From Vibrio quintilis (lineage in GTDB: Bacteria; Pseudomonadota; Gammaproteobacteria; Enterobacterales; Vibrionaceae), in contig NZ_AP024897.1 in assembly GCF_024529975.1 (NCBI RefSeq), forward strand, positions 558,001 through 622,000: a stretch of DNA of 64,000 nucleotides, given 5' to 3'. The notes under the pieces were generated by a model. It saw nothing but the letters and a program-made list of their open reading frames with translations, searched no databases and had not been told where the DNA came from. How positions within the stretch are numbered: position 1 is the stretch's first letter; each line of letters begins with the position of its first letter. Of this stretch, positions 29,317 to 38,078 are shown in pieces. Both the position numbers and the translations under genes were made by a program.

Positions 29317-30414
29317 TTACAAGGTTTCCAGATCGGGAATGTGGAGTTCTCCGTCAAGGATGGCATCCTGCTCCAGAGTTTTTACTGCCTGATAGATTTT
29401 GGCGACATATCTTAGCGTTTCCCGTGGGATATAGCTACCTGCTTCCTGTTTATACAGGGTTCTCGCCAGCCAGATAAACCGGATCACCGGAATCTGTTTT
29501 TCTTTTGCCTGAGCGATTAAATCCAGCGCATCGTCATCCATTCCTTTGCAGACGATTTTTGGCAAAGGTGTCTGGTCTGCCCGGTAATAAAGTCCGACGG
29601 CAAAATGCGTCGGGTTGACGATGAGCGCATCCGCATCTTCAAGCTCAGGTTTTTTCTGTGGTACCGGTCCGCCTTCGCTGGCTAAGCGTTTGGCTTCCGA
29701 TCGACGGTGACCTTTCGCATGCGGATCGCCCTCCGAGTCTTTGAACTCCTGCTTTACATCGTCCTTGCTCATTTTCAGGCCCTTCAGGTAGAAATATTTC
29801 TGCATTCCGAAATCAATCGCAGCCAGAGCCAGTAAAGCCATCAGACAGGTATGTTCAATCTGACTGAAGAGTTGCGCGATACCATGCCAGGCCATATTCA
29901 GCGTGGTAAAGGGCAGTTTCAGCAGTGTGGTGGTCAGAGACGGAATCTGTAAATAAATAATACAGCTCAGTGCGGTGGCTTTAAGCAGACTGTTAAGTAA
30001 TTCAAACAGCTTTTTCCCTGAAAACATATTCTTGATTTGTGAGACCGGGTTCAGACGGTTGAAGTCTATTTTGAGCGCTTCAGGAGCAAACAGGAAACCA
30101 AACTGAAGCCATGCGCCGGCTAAACGCATCAGAACAGCAATACCCAGTGCCATCATAATCAGTGATCCGGCAATGGTCAGGCAGTGTTGGGTCACAGCCC
30201 GGACGCCATATTCGAAAGGTTGAGCAATCAGGGAAACCGGCGCCGCAACCAGTTGTTGCAGATGGTTTATGCCGGTTTCCGCCATTGAAATTACGACTTC
30301 CAGCAATACGGCGACAATCAGGAGTTTAGGAATGTCCTGACTTTGCCCGATCTGACCCTTTTTTCTCGCATCCCGGAGTTTTTTCGGTGTTGGTTTTTCA
30401 GTTTTCTCACTCAT
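29317..30414 (-). CDS. hrcU: T3SS export-gate switch HrcU (SctU)
   Basis: A 365-residue FlhB/SctU family protein. Four hydrophobic helices lie in about residues 28-215, followed by a cytoplasmic domain with the self-cleaving NPTH motif (ALIVNPTHFAVGL). It switches export from early to later substrates. It is the last gene of the hrp block and reads 51 bases after hrcT. The sequence MSEKTEKPTPKKLRDARKKGQ at the N-terminus is typical. Confidence 0.95.
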   Translation of the reverse strand: MSEKTEKPTPKKLRDARKKGQIGQSQDIPKLLIVAVLLEVVISMAETGINHLQQLVAAPVSLIAQPFEYGVRAVTQHCLTIAGSLIMMALGIAVLMRLAGAWLQFGFLFAPEALKIDFNRLNPVSQIKNMFSGKKLFELLNSLLKATALSCIIYLQIPSLTTTLLKLPFTTLNMAWHGIAQLFSQIEHTCLMALLALAAIDFGMQKYFYLKGLKMSKDDVKQEFKDSEGDPHAKGHRRSEAKRLASEGGPVPQKKPELEDADALIVNPTHFAVGLYYRADQTPLPKIVCKGMDDDALDLIAQAKEKQIPVIRFIWLARTLYKQEAGSYIPRETLRYVAKIYQAVKTLEQDAILDGELHIPDLETL

Positions 30415-30465
30415 ACTTTTACCGTTTTGGCTGGAGGCCGGACAAATCAGGGGGGGGACTGATAT

Positions 30466-31260
30466 TCACGGCACCCTGAAAATCAACTTCAGGGTGTCGC
30501 TGAAGTGATACCACTGCTGACTCTTTTCTCCGGCAAGGTAAAGCAGGTTCGGAATATAAAGAGCCAGAAAAAGAATCCCGCTCAGGCACTTCAGCGGCAT
30601 CGCCAGAATATAAGCCTGAAGCTGCGGGCTGTATAAGCTGAGCAGCGCCATACCAAATTCGATAAACAACAGCAGGCCAACCAGCGGGACAGCGTAGAGT
30701 ACCATGTTTGTGAATGCATCCGATAGCAAGCCGAGATAAGTGGCCATGCCATCGGCTGCCGGAGCGGGAAACCAGAGTGTCGGAGGCCAGATAGCGTAAC
30801 TGTCCCAGATAATCTGTAACAGTACCGGCAGCGTACCTGACGTCACGATCAGCACGATCAGCATCTGCTTCATCATAAACCCCAGCGGGGTGAAATCGGT
30901 GCCCAGAGCCGGATTGAGCTGGCCGCCCATCAGCGCACCGCGCTGGTTATCAAACAGAGAACCGACAGACTCAAACAACCAGAACGGGATGGAGAGGATC
31001 GCGCCCAGTAACAGGCCAAGTACCGCTTCTTTGGCATAGAGACCGGCGAGCGTGATCCAGCTGTGATCCTGCGGCAGAGCGGCAAAAATACCGGGGGCAA
31101 CGATAAAACCCAGTATCACAACAATAGCGTAGCGCAACATGCCTTTGAGTTCGTGAAAAGAAAACAGCGGAATCAGTAACAGGCAAGGGTATAAGCGGGC
31201 CATTGCCAGCGTGATGGCCAGTATCCAGTCGCTGAGACTGGCAATTCCCTGAAAAGGCAT
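30466..31260 (-). CDS. hrcT: T3SS export apparatus protein HrcT (SctT)
   Basis: A 264-residue FliR/SctT family membrane protein with about six helices. Family pieces are ALMGGQLNPALGTDFTPLG and the MALLSLYSPQLQAYILAMP pattern. It starts one base after the hrcS stop and follows the universal R-S-T-U order. Confidence 0.94.
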   Translation of the reverse strand: MPFQGIASLSDWILAITLAMARLYPCLLLIPLFSFHELKGMLRYAIVVILGFIVAPGIFAALPQDHSWITLAGLYAKEAVLGLLLGAILSIPFWLFESVGSLFDNQRGALMGGQLNPALGTDFTPLGFMMKQMLIVLIVTSGTLPVLLQIIWDSYAIWPPTLWFPAPAADGMATYLGLLSDAFTNMVLYAVPLVGLLLFIEFGMALLSLYSPQLQAYILAMPLKCLSGILFLALYIPNLLYLAGEKSQQWYHFSDTLKLIFRVP

Positions 31261-31261
31261 C

Positions 31262-31522
31262 TCAGTATCCCGTACCGGCGATCAGATTAAACGCCTGAAT
31301 AGAGAACTGAATGATTTCGCCGCCGATCCAGCGTCCGGTCAATGCCAGCGTTGCTGTGACTGCGACCAGTTTAATCGCAAACGGCAGCGTTTGATCCTGT
31401 ACCTGCAACAGTGCCTGCAGCAATGAGACAATGACCCCGACAAGCACAGCCACCAGCAAGGGGGGAGCTGAGAGCATCACCACCAGAATCATTCCCTGCC
31501 TGAAGAGCGTGAGTATGTCCAT
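31262..31522 (-). CDS. hrcS: T3SS export apparatus protein HrcS (SctS)
   Basis: An 86-residue FliQ/SctS family protein with two transmembrane helices and the conserved central QVQDQTLPFAIKL loop. It lies between hrcR and hrcT. Confidence 0.95.
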   Translation of the reverse strand: MDILTLFRQGMILVVMLSAPPLLVAVLVGVIVSLLQALLQVQDQTLPFAIKLVAVTATLALTGRWIGGEIIQFSIQAFNLIAGTGY

Positions 31523-31533
31523 CTCCGTTCCTT

Positions 31534-32187
31534 TTACAGATAGGTGTAGAACAGGCCATCCAGCAGCCTTTCCCAGCCGTTAATCATGACAAACAGTAAG
31601 ATCTTCAACGGTAATGACACCGTCATTGGTGAGACCATTTGCATGCCCAGTGCAAGCAGCAGGCTGGACACAATCAGATCAATGATGATGAATGGAATAT
31701 AAATCAGAAAACCAATCTGCAATCCGGCTTTGAGCTCTGAAAGCATAAATGAAGGAATCACGATCATCAGATCATCTTTGGTCGCTTTTTTCGCCATCTC
31801 TTCCGGCCAGAGGCGGGATGTATTGTCCATGATATGAGCCCGGATATCCGGGTCGGTATTGTGCGCCATAAATTTCTGTAATGGCCCGGCAATATGATTC
31901 ACACTGGTTTGAATCGCTTCCAGTGAACTGAAATCCGGCGGATTTTCTTTCACCCGCTCACTGACCTCTTTACCGACCGGTGCCATCACAAACAGGGTTG
32001 CAGCCAGCGCAATACCGTAAATAGCCATATTGGGCGGTACCTGCTGGACACCCATTGCATTGCGGGTGATCAGCAGGACCATCGAGATTTTCAGAAAGGC
32101 ACTACAGACGATCAGCAGGATCGGCAGCAGTGACAGCCCGCCGAGAAACAGGGCAAAGATCAGCGGGTCGACTTGTCCGAGATTCAT
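31534..32187 (-). CDS. hrcR: T3SS export apparatus protein HrcR (SctR)
   Basis: A 217-residue FliP/SctR family protein with four helices. Family blocks are [21 protein letters not shown] with the [12 protein letters not shown] segment, and [20 protein letters not shown] with [13 protein letters not shown]. It overlaps the end of hrcQ by 4 bases, so translation is coupled. Confidence 0.95.
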   Translation of the reverse strand: MNLGQVDPLIFALFLGGLSLLPILLIVCSAFLKISMVLLITRNAMGVQQVPPNMAIYGIALAATLFVMAPVGKEVSERVKENPPDFSSLEAIQTSVNHIAGPLQKFMAHNTDPDIRAHIMDNTSRLWPEEMAKKATKDDLMIVIPSFMLSELKAGLQIGFLIYIPFIIIDLIVSSLLLALGMQMVSPMTVSLPLKILLFVMINGWERLLDGLFYTYL

Positions 32188-33503
32188 CCGGCTTGCTCCG
32201 TCTGGCCGGAGCTGACCGGGAGCAGAACACTGGTCAGCTGTACACCCAGACGACCATCTACATCCACCAGTTCACCGCGGGCAACGGGTTGATGACCGTG
32301 ATACAGGGTGGCATGTCCGGCCGGTTCGCCGGTTGCTGTCAGAATACTGCCCGGCGTGAGCTGGCTGAGCGCTTCGATTGTCAGATCAATTTGTCCGGCT
32401 TGCAGGGACAAAGTGACCGGCATGTGCTCAGGTACCGGTGCAGCAGAGAAATGAGCGGTGCCCTTGCGGTGCTGATCGTGGTGTTGCTGATCCGTTTGCG
32501 GGAGTGGTGGCTGATGCTCAAATCCGTCTGTTGTTGTCGGTTCTTCAGTACTTACGAAGTTCTCTGAACTATCAAACTCTCCGGCCTCATCAAAGTCACC
32601 GGAGAAAAAGTCATCGTCTTCGAAGCTCTTGTCTTCGAAGTTACTGTCTTCATAGTTATTTTCTTCATAGTCACTGTCATCGTATTCGTCGTACATATTC
32701 CGCTCTCCGGATGCCGCTTTACTGATATGAGTGACTTCACAGGTAGTGACGGTTCCATGCTGCTGCACAGAAAGTTGTATTTGTGATCCGGCAATGTGTA
32801 GCGCACCTTCTCCCTGAACTGAGAAATATGGTGTAGTCAGCAACAGAATGTCGCCCGTGCCCAGCCGGTTGTAATCAGCGCCAGGCAGGGTCACTGTGCC
32901 CAGTGTTAACCGGCGCGACAGTAACAGTGAAGAAACATCCAGCCGGGATACCGGCCGCCAGCGCTGACGGGTCAGTAATTGTTCCAGTGTCGCCGGCGGC
33001 AGCCGTAAATAACAATGGCCGGTATGACCGGCCTGTTCCCAGCGCAGCTCAAAATTTATACCACAGACAGGTTCCGCTGACGGGCAGTGATGCAGAGAAC
33101 CGAACAGCTGATGAAAATCCGGGTAAAGATGCTGGTTATATAATTCACTGAACCAGGTCTGAGCGGGTCCGGGCGAAGGCGACACCGGAGTGACAACAAA
33201 AGGGGCTTGTGAGAACCGGTTCAGCAGGGATGTTGCGCCGGAACCGCTCAGCTGCATCATCCCGCAGGCTGTTTGCAGCGTCAGGGCCTGTGTGTCCGGG
33301 GCCGGATCTTTCGGATCAGAAGCTCCCGGTTCAGAAATCTCCGGAGCATGGAAAGCGCTATCAGGCATGACAGATAACGTTAATGAGCCGGATAGTTGCT
33401 CTTTCCCGGTAAAGCGCATTTGTTGTCCGCGTCCTGTACGGTTGAGCATTTGCATCTGTTCTGTGGTGAATTTACGGCACCGTTTCAGAAAATCAGGCTT
33501 CAT
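32184..33503 (-). CDS. hrcQ: T3SS C-ring protein HrcQ (SctQ), single-gene form with acidic linker
   Basis: A 439-residue protein. The start at 33503 ([16 protein letters not shown]) follows a GAGGAGGAG site and overlaps hrpP by 11 bases. The N-terminal half is SctQ-like; the C-terminal SpoA domain (about residues 360-435) has [20 protein letters not shown] and [16 protein letters not shown]. Between them lies a highly acidic, low-complexity stretch at about 268-315, rich in D, E, N, F and Y, with near repeats of FEDx and YEDx. Pseudomonas splits HrcQ into two genes; here they are one, joined by this linker. Confidence 0.9.
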   Translation of the reverse strand: MKPDFLKRCRKFTTEQMQMLNRTGRGQQMRFTGKEQLSGSLTLSVMPDSAFHAPEISEPGASDPKDPAPDTQALTLQTACGMMQLSGSGATSLLNRFSQAPFVVTPVSPSPGPAQTWFSELYNQHLYPDFHQLFGSLHHCPSAEPVCGINFELRWEQAGHTGHCYLRLPPATLEQLLTRQRWRPVSRLDVSSLLLSRRLTLGTVTLPGADYNRLGTGDILLLTTPYFSVQGEGALHIAGSQIQLSVQQHGTVTTCEVTHISKAASGERNMYDEYDDSDYEENNYEDSNFEDKSFEDDDFFSGDFDEAGEFDSSENFVSTEEPTTTDGFEHQPPLPQTDQQHHDQHRKGTAHFSAAPVPEHMPVTLSLQAGQIDLTIEALSQLTPGSILTATGEPAGHATLYHGHQPVARGELVDVDGRLGVQLTSVLLPVSSGQTEQAG

Positions 33504-34011
33504 CTTCTGTCTCCTCCTCAAATGATGGCAGCGTCAGCTCAACCGGGCTTTCCAGCAAGGTTTCCAGATGCCGGGAAAAACGGGCATGGTGTTGCCTTGC
33601 ATACTCACGGGATGAGGGCTGAAAAAAAGTTAACTGAATCTGCCATTGTTGCTGTGTCTGGCAGGCATTCATGCGGACTTCTCCCATATGCGGCAGAAGC
33701 AGGGTGCACGCAAAGGCTTCACCGGCTGCCGGGCTGAGATGGTGTGCTATTTTTTCGCAGACCATCATGTCGTATCCGCTGGCCGGATAAACCGGCATCG
33801 TCCGGGATTGCTGGTGTACAGCCGGGGTATCGGTATTCCGGATTCCAGCGGCGGTTTCTTCCGGCTGGCACAGTGTTGAAAACCAGCGGCTATCCTGCGT
33901 GTCTGACCATGATTCAGTCCGGGACAAATGCCTGTCCGGGAGCTCCTCCCGGCGGATGTCACCAGGCCGGGAATGATGAGGTTGATGCAAAGGCTGCGAT
34001 GTATGACGCAT
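33493..34011 (-). CDS. hrpP: T3SS needle/pilus length protein HrpP (SctP)
   Basis: A 172-residue protein rich in Pro, Ser, Gln and charged residues at the N-terminus, then a small domain from about residue 80 (MVCEKIAHHLSPAAGEAF, CTLLLPHMGEVRMNACQTQ, WQIQLTFFQ). The slot (after hrpO, before hrcQ) and this substrate-specificity-like C-terminus fit HrpP, the SctP length and switch protein. It overlaps hrpO by one base. Confidence 0.85.
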   Translation of the reverse strand: MRHTSQPLHQPHHSRPGDIRREELPDRHLSRTESWSDTQDSRWFSTLCQPEETAAGIRNTDTPAVHQQSRTMPVYPASGYDMMVCEKIAHHLSPAAGEAFACTLLLPHMGEVRMNACQTQQQWQIQLTFFQPSSREYARQHHARFSRHLETLLESPVELTLPSFEEETEDEA

Positions 34012-34484
34012 TAGCTGTTTTCCTTGATTGACTCAGTCAGAATCCGCAGTCGCTCACTGTCCGTCCGCTGGCGATCTGCCTGTGTCCGGGCGGTTGAAAC
34101 AGCCGATTGCTGCTGCTGACACTGTTGTTGCAGGGCATACAATTCACTTTGGGCTGTTTCTACTGACAGCAGTAATGCCTTTTCCTGATTCAGCCAGTCA
34201 TTCAGTATGCGCTGGCTGATGGATTGTTGCTGGTGCCGGGTGGCCAGCGCCTGCTTTTCCTGATGGTATTGTTGTGTCCGGGTAGCCAGTTCCGCTGTTT
34301 TTTGTGCCGCTTTCTCCTCAAGCAGGCGCAGTTTCTGCTTCTCTTTGCGCCATTCCCGTTCGCTTTTCATCTGCCGGTGATCGCGAATGGGTTGCAGCAG
34401 GTTGATCGTGGCCTGTAAACTTTCCTGTGCTTCATCCGGCGTGACGATTTCTTCCGGTACATAGTTAGTCTTAGTCCGGTGCAT
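34011..34484 (-). CDS. hrpO: T3SS stalk protein HrpO (SctO)
   Basis: A 157-residue, almost fully helical coiled-coil protein, rich in Gln, Glu, Lys and Arg. It overlaps the end of hrcN by 14 bases and follows it, the fixed position of the FliJ/SctO stalk protein that works with the ATPase. Sequence identity is low in this family, so position and coiled coil carry the call. Confidence 0.85.
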   Translation of the reverse strand: MHRTKTNYVPEEIVTPDEAQESLQATINLLQPIRDHRQMKSEREWRKEKQKLRLLEEKAAQKTAELATRTQQYHQEKQALATRHQQQSISQRILNDWLNQEKALLLSVETAQSELYALQQQCQQQQSAVSTARTQADRQRTDSERLRILTESIKENS

Positions 34485-35826
34485 AAGCTGCCAGTTGATT
34501 CAACAGTTGAATTGTGTCGTTATAGCCATGCGGATTACGGACAGGCTGTTGCAGAAACTGATTGATTTGCCCCTGCAGCGCAACCGCAGCATCGGAGAGC
34601 GGGTCATGTCCCTGTTCGTACTCACCCAGCCGGATTAACATCTCGACTTCTTTGTAAGCGGCCATCAGTTTTCTGACCTGTCCGGCTCCCTGAACATGGT
34701 GAGATTCGGTGACATTGGGCATGGTGCGGCTGATGCTGCCGGTGATATCGATAGCCGGATAATGATTCTTTTCTGCCAGCTTACGCGACAGAATGATATG
34801 GCCGTCGAGTAGTGATCGGACTTCGTCAGCCACGGGATCTCCGGCAATCACATCGCCTTCAATCAAAACGGTGTATAAAGCGGTGATGGAGCCGGCTCCT
34901 TCCATATTCCCGGCTCTTTCCACCAGCCGGGGCAGCATGGTATAAACCGACGGCGGAAATCCGCCCCGTCCCGGTGGTTCACCGGTTGCCAGGCCAATTT
35001 CCCGCTGTGCTCTGGCAAACCGGGTCAGTGAATCGATCAGCAACAGTACCCGTTTCCCTTCCGCCCGGTAGCCTTCGGCAATTGCTGTGGCGGTTGAGGC
35101 AGCGCGGGCGCGCTCCATGCTGGTCCGGTCTGATGTTGAGCAAACCAGAACCGATTTACTGCGTAGTTCTGCATCAAGCTCATGGTCAAGAAATTCGCGC
35201 AGTTCCCGCCCCCGTTCACCAATCAGACCAAACACAATGACATCGCAGGGAATGTTGCGGGCAATTTCTGCCAGCAGCGTGGTTTTACCGCAGCCAGCAC
35301 CGGCAAAAATGCCGATGCGCTGACCTTCGCCAATGGTAAGTAATCCATCAATCGCGCGGATGCCGGTCGGCATGGGTTCAGAGATTCGCGGACGCTGTGT
35401 CGGTGCCAGTGCGTCGCTGATCACAGGGGTGGTCTGTGGATTGGCTTCCAGCGTAAATGCCGGCTTCGGCCCCTGAAGCAGGCGGCCAAAGCCATCCAGT
35501 ACTGACCCTTGCAGGCTGTCATCACTGAGAATGGTGTGCGCCTGATAATGGGGTGTAATCAACGCACCGGTTGCGATGCCTTCCAGTGGCCCGAGTGCAG
35601 AGAGTAAAACCGTCTCTGCATCGAAGCCGACAATTTCTGCCAGCACCTGACGATCCTGCGCGCCATGAATGGTGCACAGATCGCCGATCCGGGCAAAAGG
35701 CAAACGGCTTTCCAGCAGAATACCGTTGATCCGTGTGACCCGCCCCTGAATCCGGACCGGACTGATTGATGACAAACGGGCCTGATGCCGTTTCACCCAT
35801 GATTCGAGCCGGGATTCGCTGTGCAT
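34471..35826 (-). CDS. hrcN: T3SS ATPase HrcN (SctN)
   Basis: A 451-residue hexameric ATPase that unfolds and detaches substrates at the export gate. The P-loop GAGCGKTT, the Walker B-like VLLLIDSLTRFARAQREI, and GEPPGRGGFPPSVYTMLPRLVERAG are all clear. It starts one base inside the hrpQ stop. Confidence 0.96.
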   Translation of the reverse strand: MHSESRLESWVKRHQARLSSISPVRIQGRVTRINGILLESRLPFARIGDLCTIHGAQDRQVLAEIVGFDAETVLLSALGPLEGIATGALITPHYQAHTILSDDSLQGSVLDGFGRLLQGPKPAFTLEANPQTTPVISDALAPTQRPRISEPMPTGIRAIDGLLTIGEGQRIGIFAGAGCGKTTLLAEIARNIPCDVIVFGLIGERGRELREFLDHELDAELRSKSVLVCSTSDRTSMERARAASTATAIAEGYRAEGKRVLLLIDSLTRFARAQREIGLATGEPPGRGGFPPSVYTMLPRLVERAGNMEGAGSITALYTVLIEGDVIAGDPVADEVRSLLDGHIILSRKLAEKNHYPAIDITGSISRTMPNVTESHHVQGAGQVRKLMAAYKEVEMLIRLGEYEQGHDPLSDAAVALQGQINQFLQQPVRNPHGYNDTIQLLNQLAAYAPD

Positions 35827-36722
35827 TACCAGGTCACCTCATAATTCCGTTTGCCCCTGAAAACAATTTTGTTGTTGTCGACGGAGACCAGCCGGATACC
35901 ATTCAGTTCATCACCGATAAACAGTCGTTTTCCGTCGCGGGTGACGACACTGGCCATTGAGCCGGAAGTAATTTGGGTAATTTCAAACGGCAGTTGGGTG
36001 GAAGTCAGATACACCTGATTATCGACGCGGACTGAGGTGGTGAATTGTTGATGGAAGCGCGTCAGCATCCGTTCGAGGCGGGCTTTGCCTTCTTCTTTGA
36101 GTGTGCCGTTTAAAATGATCTGATTTTGCTGTTGGGCCACCGTGATGTTTTTCAGCTCCCGCTCAGCCAGCATCTGAGTCAGTTTCCGGCTGACTTCTGC
36201 GGGTGTTGTCAGTGCCGGAATGGTGGTTTCTTCTGTCAGCAAAGCTGGTTTTGGTGCGGGGGCTAACGCCGCCCAGGTGCTGGTCACCGCAATTGTTGCA
36301 GCACTGATAAATCCCAAAATGAAGGGTAAAACCGGGCTTTTTTCCGCTGATTTTTTTCCGGCCGCAGATGTTTCCTCAGCTGGTGCCGGTTCTGTGAGGG
36401 TGGCTGTTTCCTGTGATGCTTCCGGCCACGGGGTTGCCGCATCGACAATGGTCATCCAGATACCGTGAACCGCAAACACGGCCTGAGGCTGCATATTGTC
36501 TATGCGTTCGGACTGGTGGCCTTCCTGATCACTGACTTTTCCCTGTTCGCTGGTGAGTTCCCAGTTGTCGTCACGCAGGCGCAACCGGCAATGTTTTGGT
36601 TTGATTCCCGGATCAAACAGGATGAGATCGGCACTCTCGTCTGTGCCGATCAGCCATTCCTGACCGACAAGAGGTAACGCAGCACCGTGATGTAACCCGG
36701 TAAGTACTCGTAACTCATACAT
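35826..36722 (-). CDS. hrpQ: T3SS inner ring protein HrpQ (SctD)
   Basis: A 298-residue protein. An FHA-like N-terminal cytoplasmic domain (about residues 1-90, with LRVLTGLHHGAALPL, LIGTDESADLILFDPGI and KHCRLRL) is followed by a proline/alanine-rich linker. One transmembrane helix comes next (VLPFILGFISAATIAVTST, about 132-155), then a periplasmic ring-building domain. It is the SctD ring component. A HrpL-type box at 36851-36878 precedes it, with two leader hairpins in the 128-base gap. Confidence 0.92.
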   Translation of the reverse strand: MYELRVLTGLHHGAALPLVGQEWLIGTDESADLILFDPGIKPKHCRLRLRDDNWELTSEQGKVSDQEGHQSERIDNMQPQAVFAVHGIWMTIVDAATPWPEASQETATLTEPAPAEETSAAGKKSAEKSPVLPFILGFISAATIAVTSTWAALAPAPKPALLTEETTIPALTTPAEVSRKLTQMLAERELKNITVAQQQNQIILNGTLKEEGKARLERMLTRFHQQFTTSVRVDNQVYLTSTQLPFEITQITSGSMASVVTRDGKRLFIGDELNGIRLVSVDNNKIVFRGKRNYEVTW

Positions 36723-36801
36723 GATGACAGCACTCTGATAGATGAAAAATTTTCTCCGGAAAAAATGCAGAGACGCTATTGACCGGAGTCTCAGAAATTC
36801 A

Positions 36802-36837
36802 GGGTCTGCGACCCGCAGAGTCCCGGTAAAGGGACTC
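36802..36837 (-). other. Tandem leader hairpins upstream of hrpQ
   Basis: Two stem-loops: GGGTC (36802-36806) / GACCC (36810-36814), and GAGTCCC (36818-36824) / GGGACTC (36831-36837). They lie between the hrp box and the hrpQ start, so they would be in its 5' leader. No T-tract follows, so they are not terminators. Confidence 0.5.
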
Positions 36838-36850
36838 CTGTGATATCAGT

Positions 36851-36878
36851 TGAGTGGTCGGGAAAAGGGATGAGTTCC
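36851..36878 (-). promoter_or_regulatory. HrpL (hrp box) promoter of hrpQ
   Basis: On the minus strand, GGAACT, 15 bases, then CCACTCA, with one mismatch in the -35 block. It lies just after the stop of the GGDEF gene and 128 bases before hrpQ, so transcription of hrpQ onward can restart here. Confidence 0.82.
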
Positions 36879-36890
36879 GGAAAAGGCAGG

Positions 36891-38078
36891 TTAAATCACT
36901 GTGGCGGAATGATTCAGGGCATCGTCAGAGTGGCGGATACATTGTCCGCCATCCTCTTTTGCCAGTTGTAGCGCCTGAATGACATGGCTCAGAAAAGCGT
37001 CCAGATTGTCTTGCGGGGTGCGGGTATGGATGCCGATACTCAGGTGCATTTGTAAATGCTCGCCTGAAAAACTAAATGTCAGTTTTTGTACCTGCGCCAT
37101 AATTTCTTTGGCCAGGGAGGCGGCGGCTTGTCTGTCTGAGTTGCGCAGAAAGATCAGAAATTCATCACCGCTCCAGCGGCTGACTGTATGCGGTATTTTG
37201 ATGTGCCGGCGCAAAATACCGGCCAGCTGAACGAGCAGCGTATCCCCGCTGGGGTGCCCATAATGCAGGTTGATTCGGGAAAACCGATCCAGATTCAGCA
37301 GCAATACCGATTGTGCTTCCTGTATTTCCGGCGGGCCTGAGAAATTCTGTCTCAGTGCCATTTCCATTCCTTTTCTGTTGGGCAGGGTTGTCAGCGGATC
37401 AATAATCGACTGGGCGAGGTTTTGTCGCCGCCATACCCGCCCGGTCTGGCGGATGATATACCAGATCACACCGGATAAAGTGCTGCCCAGTACAGCCAGC
37501 AAAATCAGGGGAAAAGTCACGATCTGGCTGTAGCCCGGCAGGCGGATATCACTGATCAGAACTGCATCCATCTCATCTAATGGTATCCCGCGGATTTGAT
37601 GTCGCCCGTCCGGCGCCTGATAAGTGGCTGACGATGCGCCGTGAAGGATGCTCTCTATGGCTGGTTTCAGCGCGGGTAATTGCATCAGCTGTTGATTCTT
37701 AAGGGTTTGCAGTGGCCCGCCATGCAGATCCTGAACCAGCAATTTACCATTTTCGCTGATGATATAAAGTTTACAGTTGAGACTTTGTCTGAGCCGGTCC
37801 ATCTGGAGCTGAAGCGGGATCAATTGAGAAGATGACCGGGTATCTGAAAAAATAACATCCGGCAGGGTCTTTAATTTCTCTTTCACCAGCCAGGCAGCAA
37901 TTTCACTGTTGTGGGTTAACACTTCCCTGAGTTCATTTTTTTCATGACGGGCGAACACCCAGGTCATGATGATAATAAATGAAAGAATCAGGGTAGACAG
38001 TCTGATTGCCAGCAGGCGGCCAGAGACCATATTGTTTGCTAAGGGCGTTTCTATAATTTTATTTCTATTATACTTCAA
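36891..38078 (-). CDS. Membrane GGDEF-domain protein inside the hrp operon
   Basis: A 395-residue protein. It has a transmembrane helix at about residues 22-42, a periplasmic sensor-type region at about 43-180, a second helix at about 182-205 (IVTFPLILLAVLGS), and a GGDEF domain at about 225-385. The domain has DPLTTLPNRKGMEMAL, LLNLDRFSRINLHYGHPSGD and the active-site motif as SGDEF in RWSGDEFLIF, so the first Gly is Ser. No RxxD inhibitory site precedes it. It overlaps hrcV by 11 bases and precedes hrpQ. A catalytic or a binding role is possible; c-di-GMP signalling is expected from the family. I know no standard hrp gene in this place. Confidence 0.9.
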   Translation of the reverse strand: MKYNRNKIIETPLANNMVSGRLLAIRLSTLILSFIIIMTWVFARHEKNELREVLTHNSEIAAWLVKEKLKTLPDVIFSDTRSSSQLIPLQLQMDRLRQSLNCKLYIISENGKLLVQDLHGGPLQTLKNQQLMQLPALKPAIESILHGASSATYQAPDGRHQIRGIPLDEMDAVLISDIRLPGYSQIVTFPLILLAVLGSTLSGVIWYIIRQTGRVWRRQNLAQSIIDPLTTLPNRKGMEMALRQNFSGPPEIQEAQSVLLLNLDRFSRINLHYGHPSGDTLLVQLAGILRRHIKIPHTVSRWSGDEFLIFLRNSDRQAAASLAKEIMAQVQKLTFSFSGEHLQMHLSIGIHTRTPQDNLDAFLSHVIQALQLAKEDGGQCIRHSDDALNHSATVI

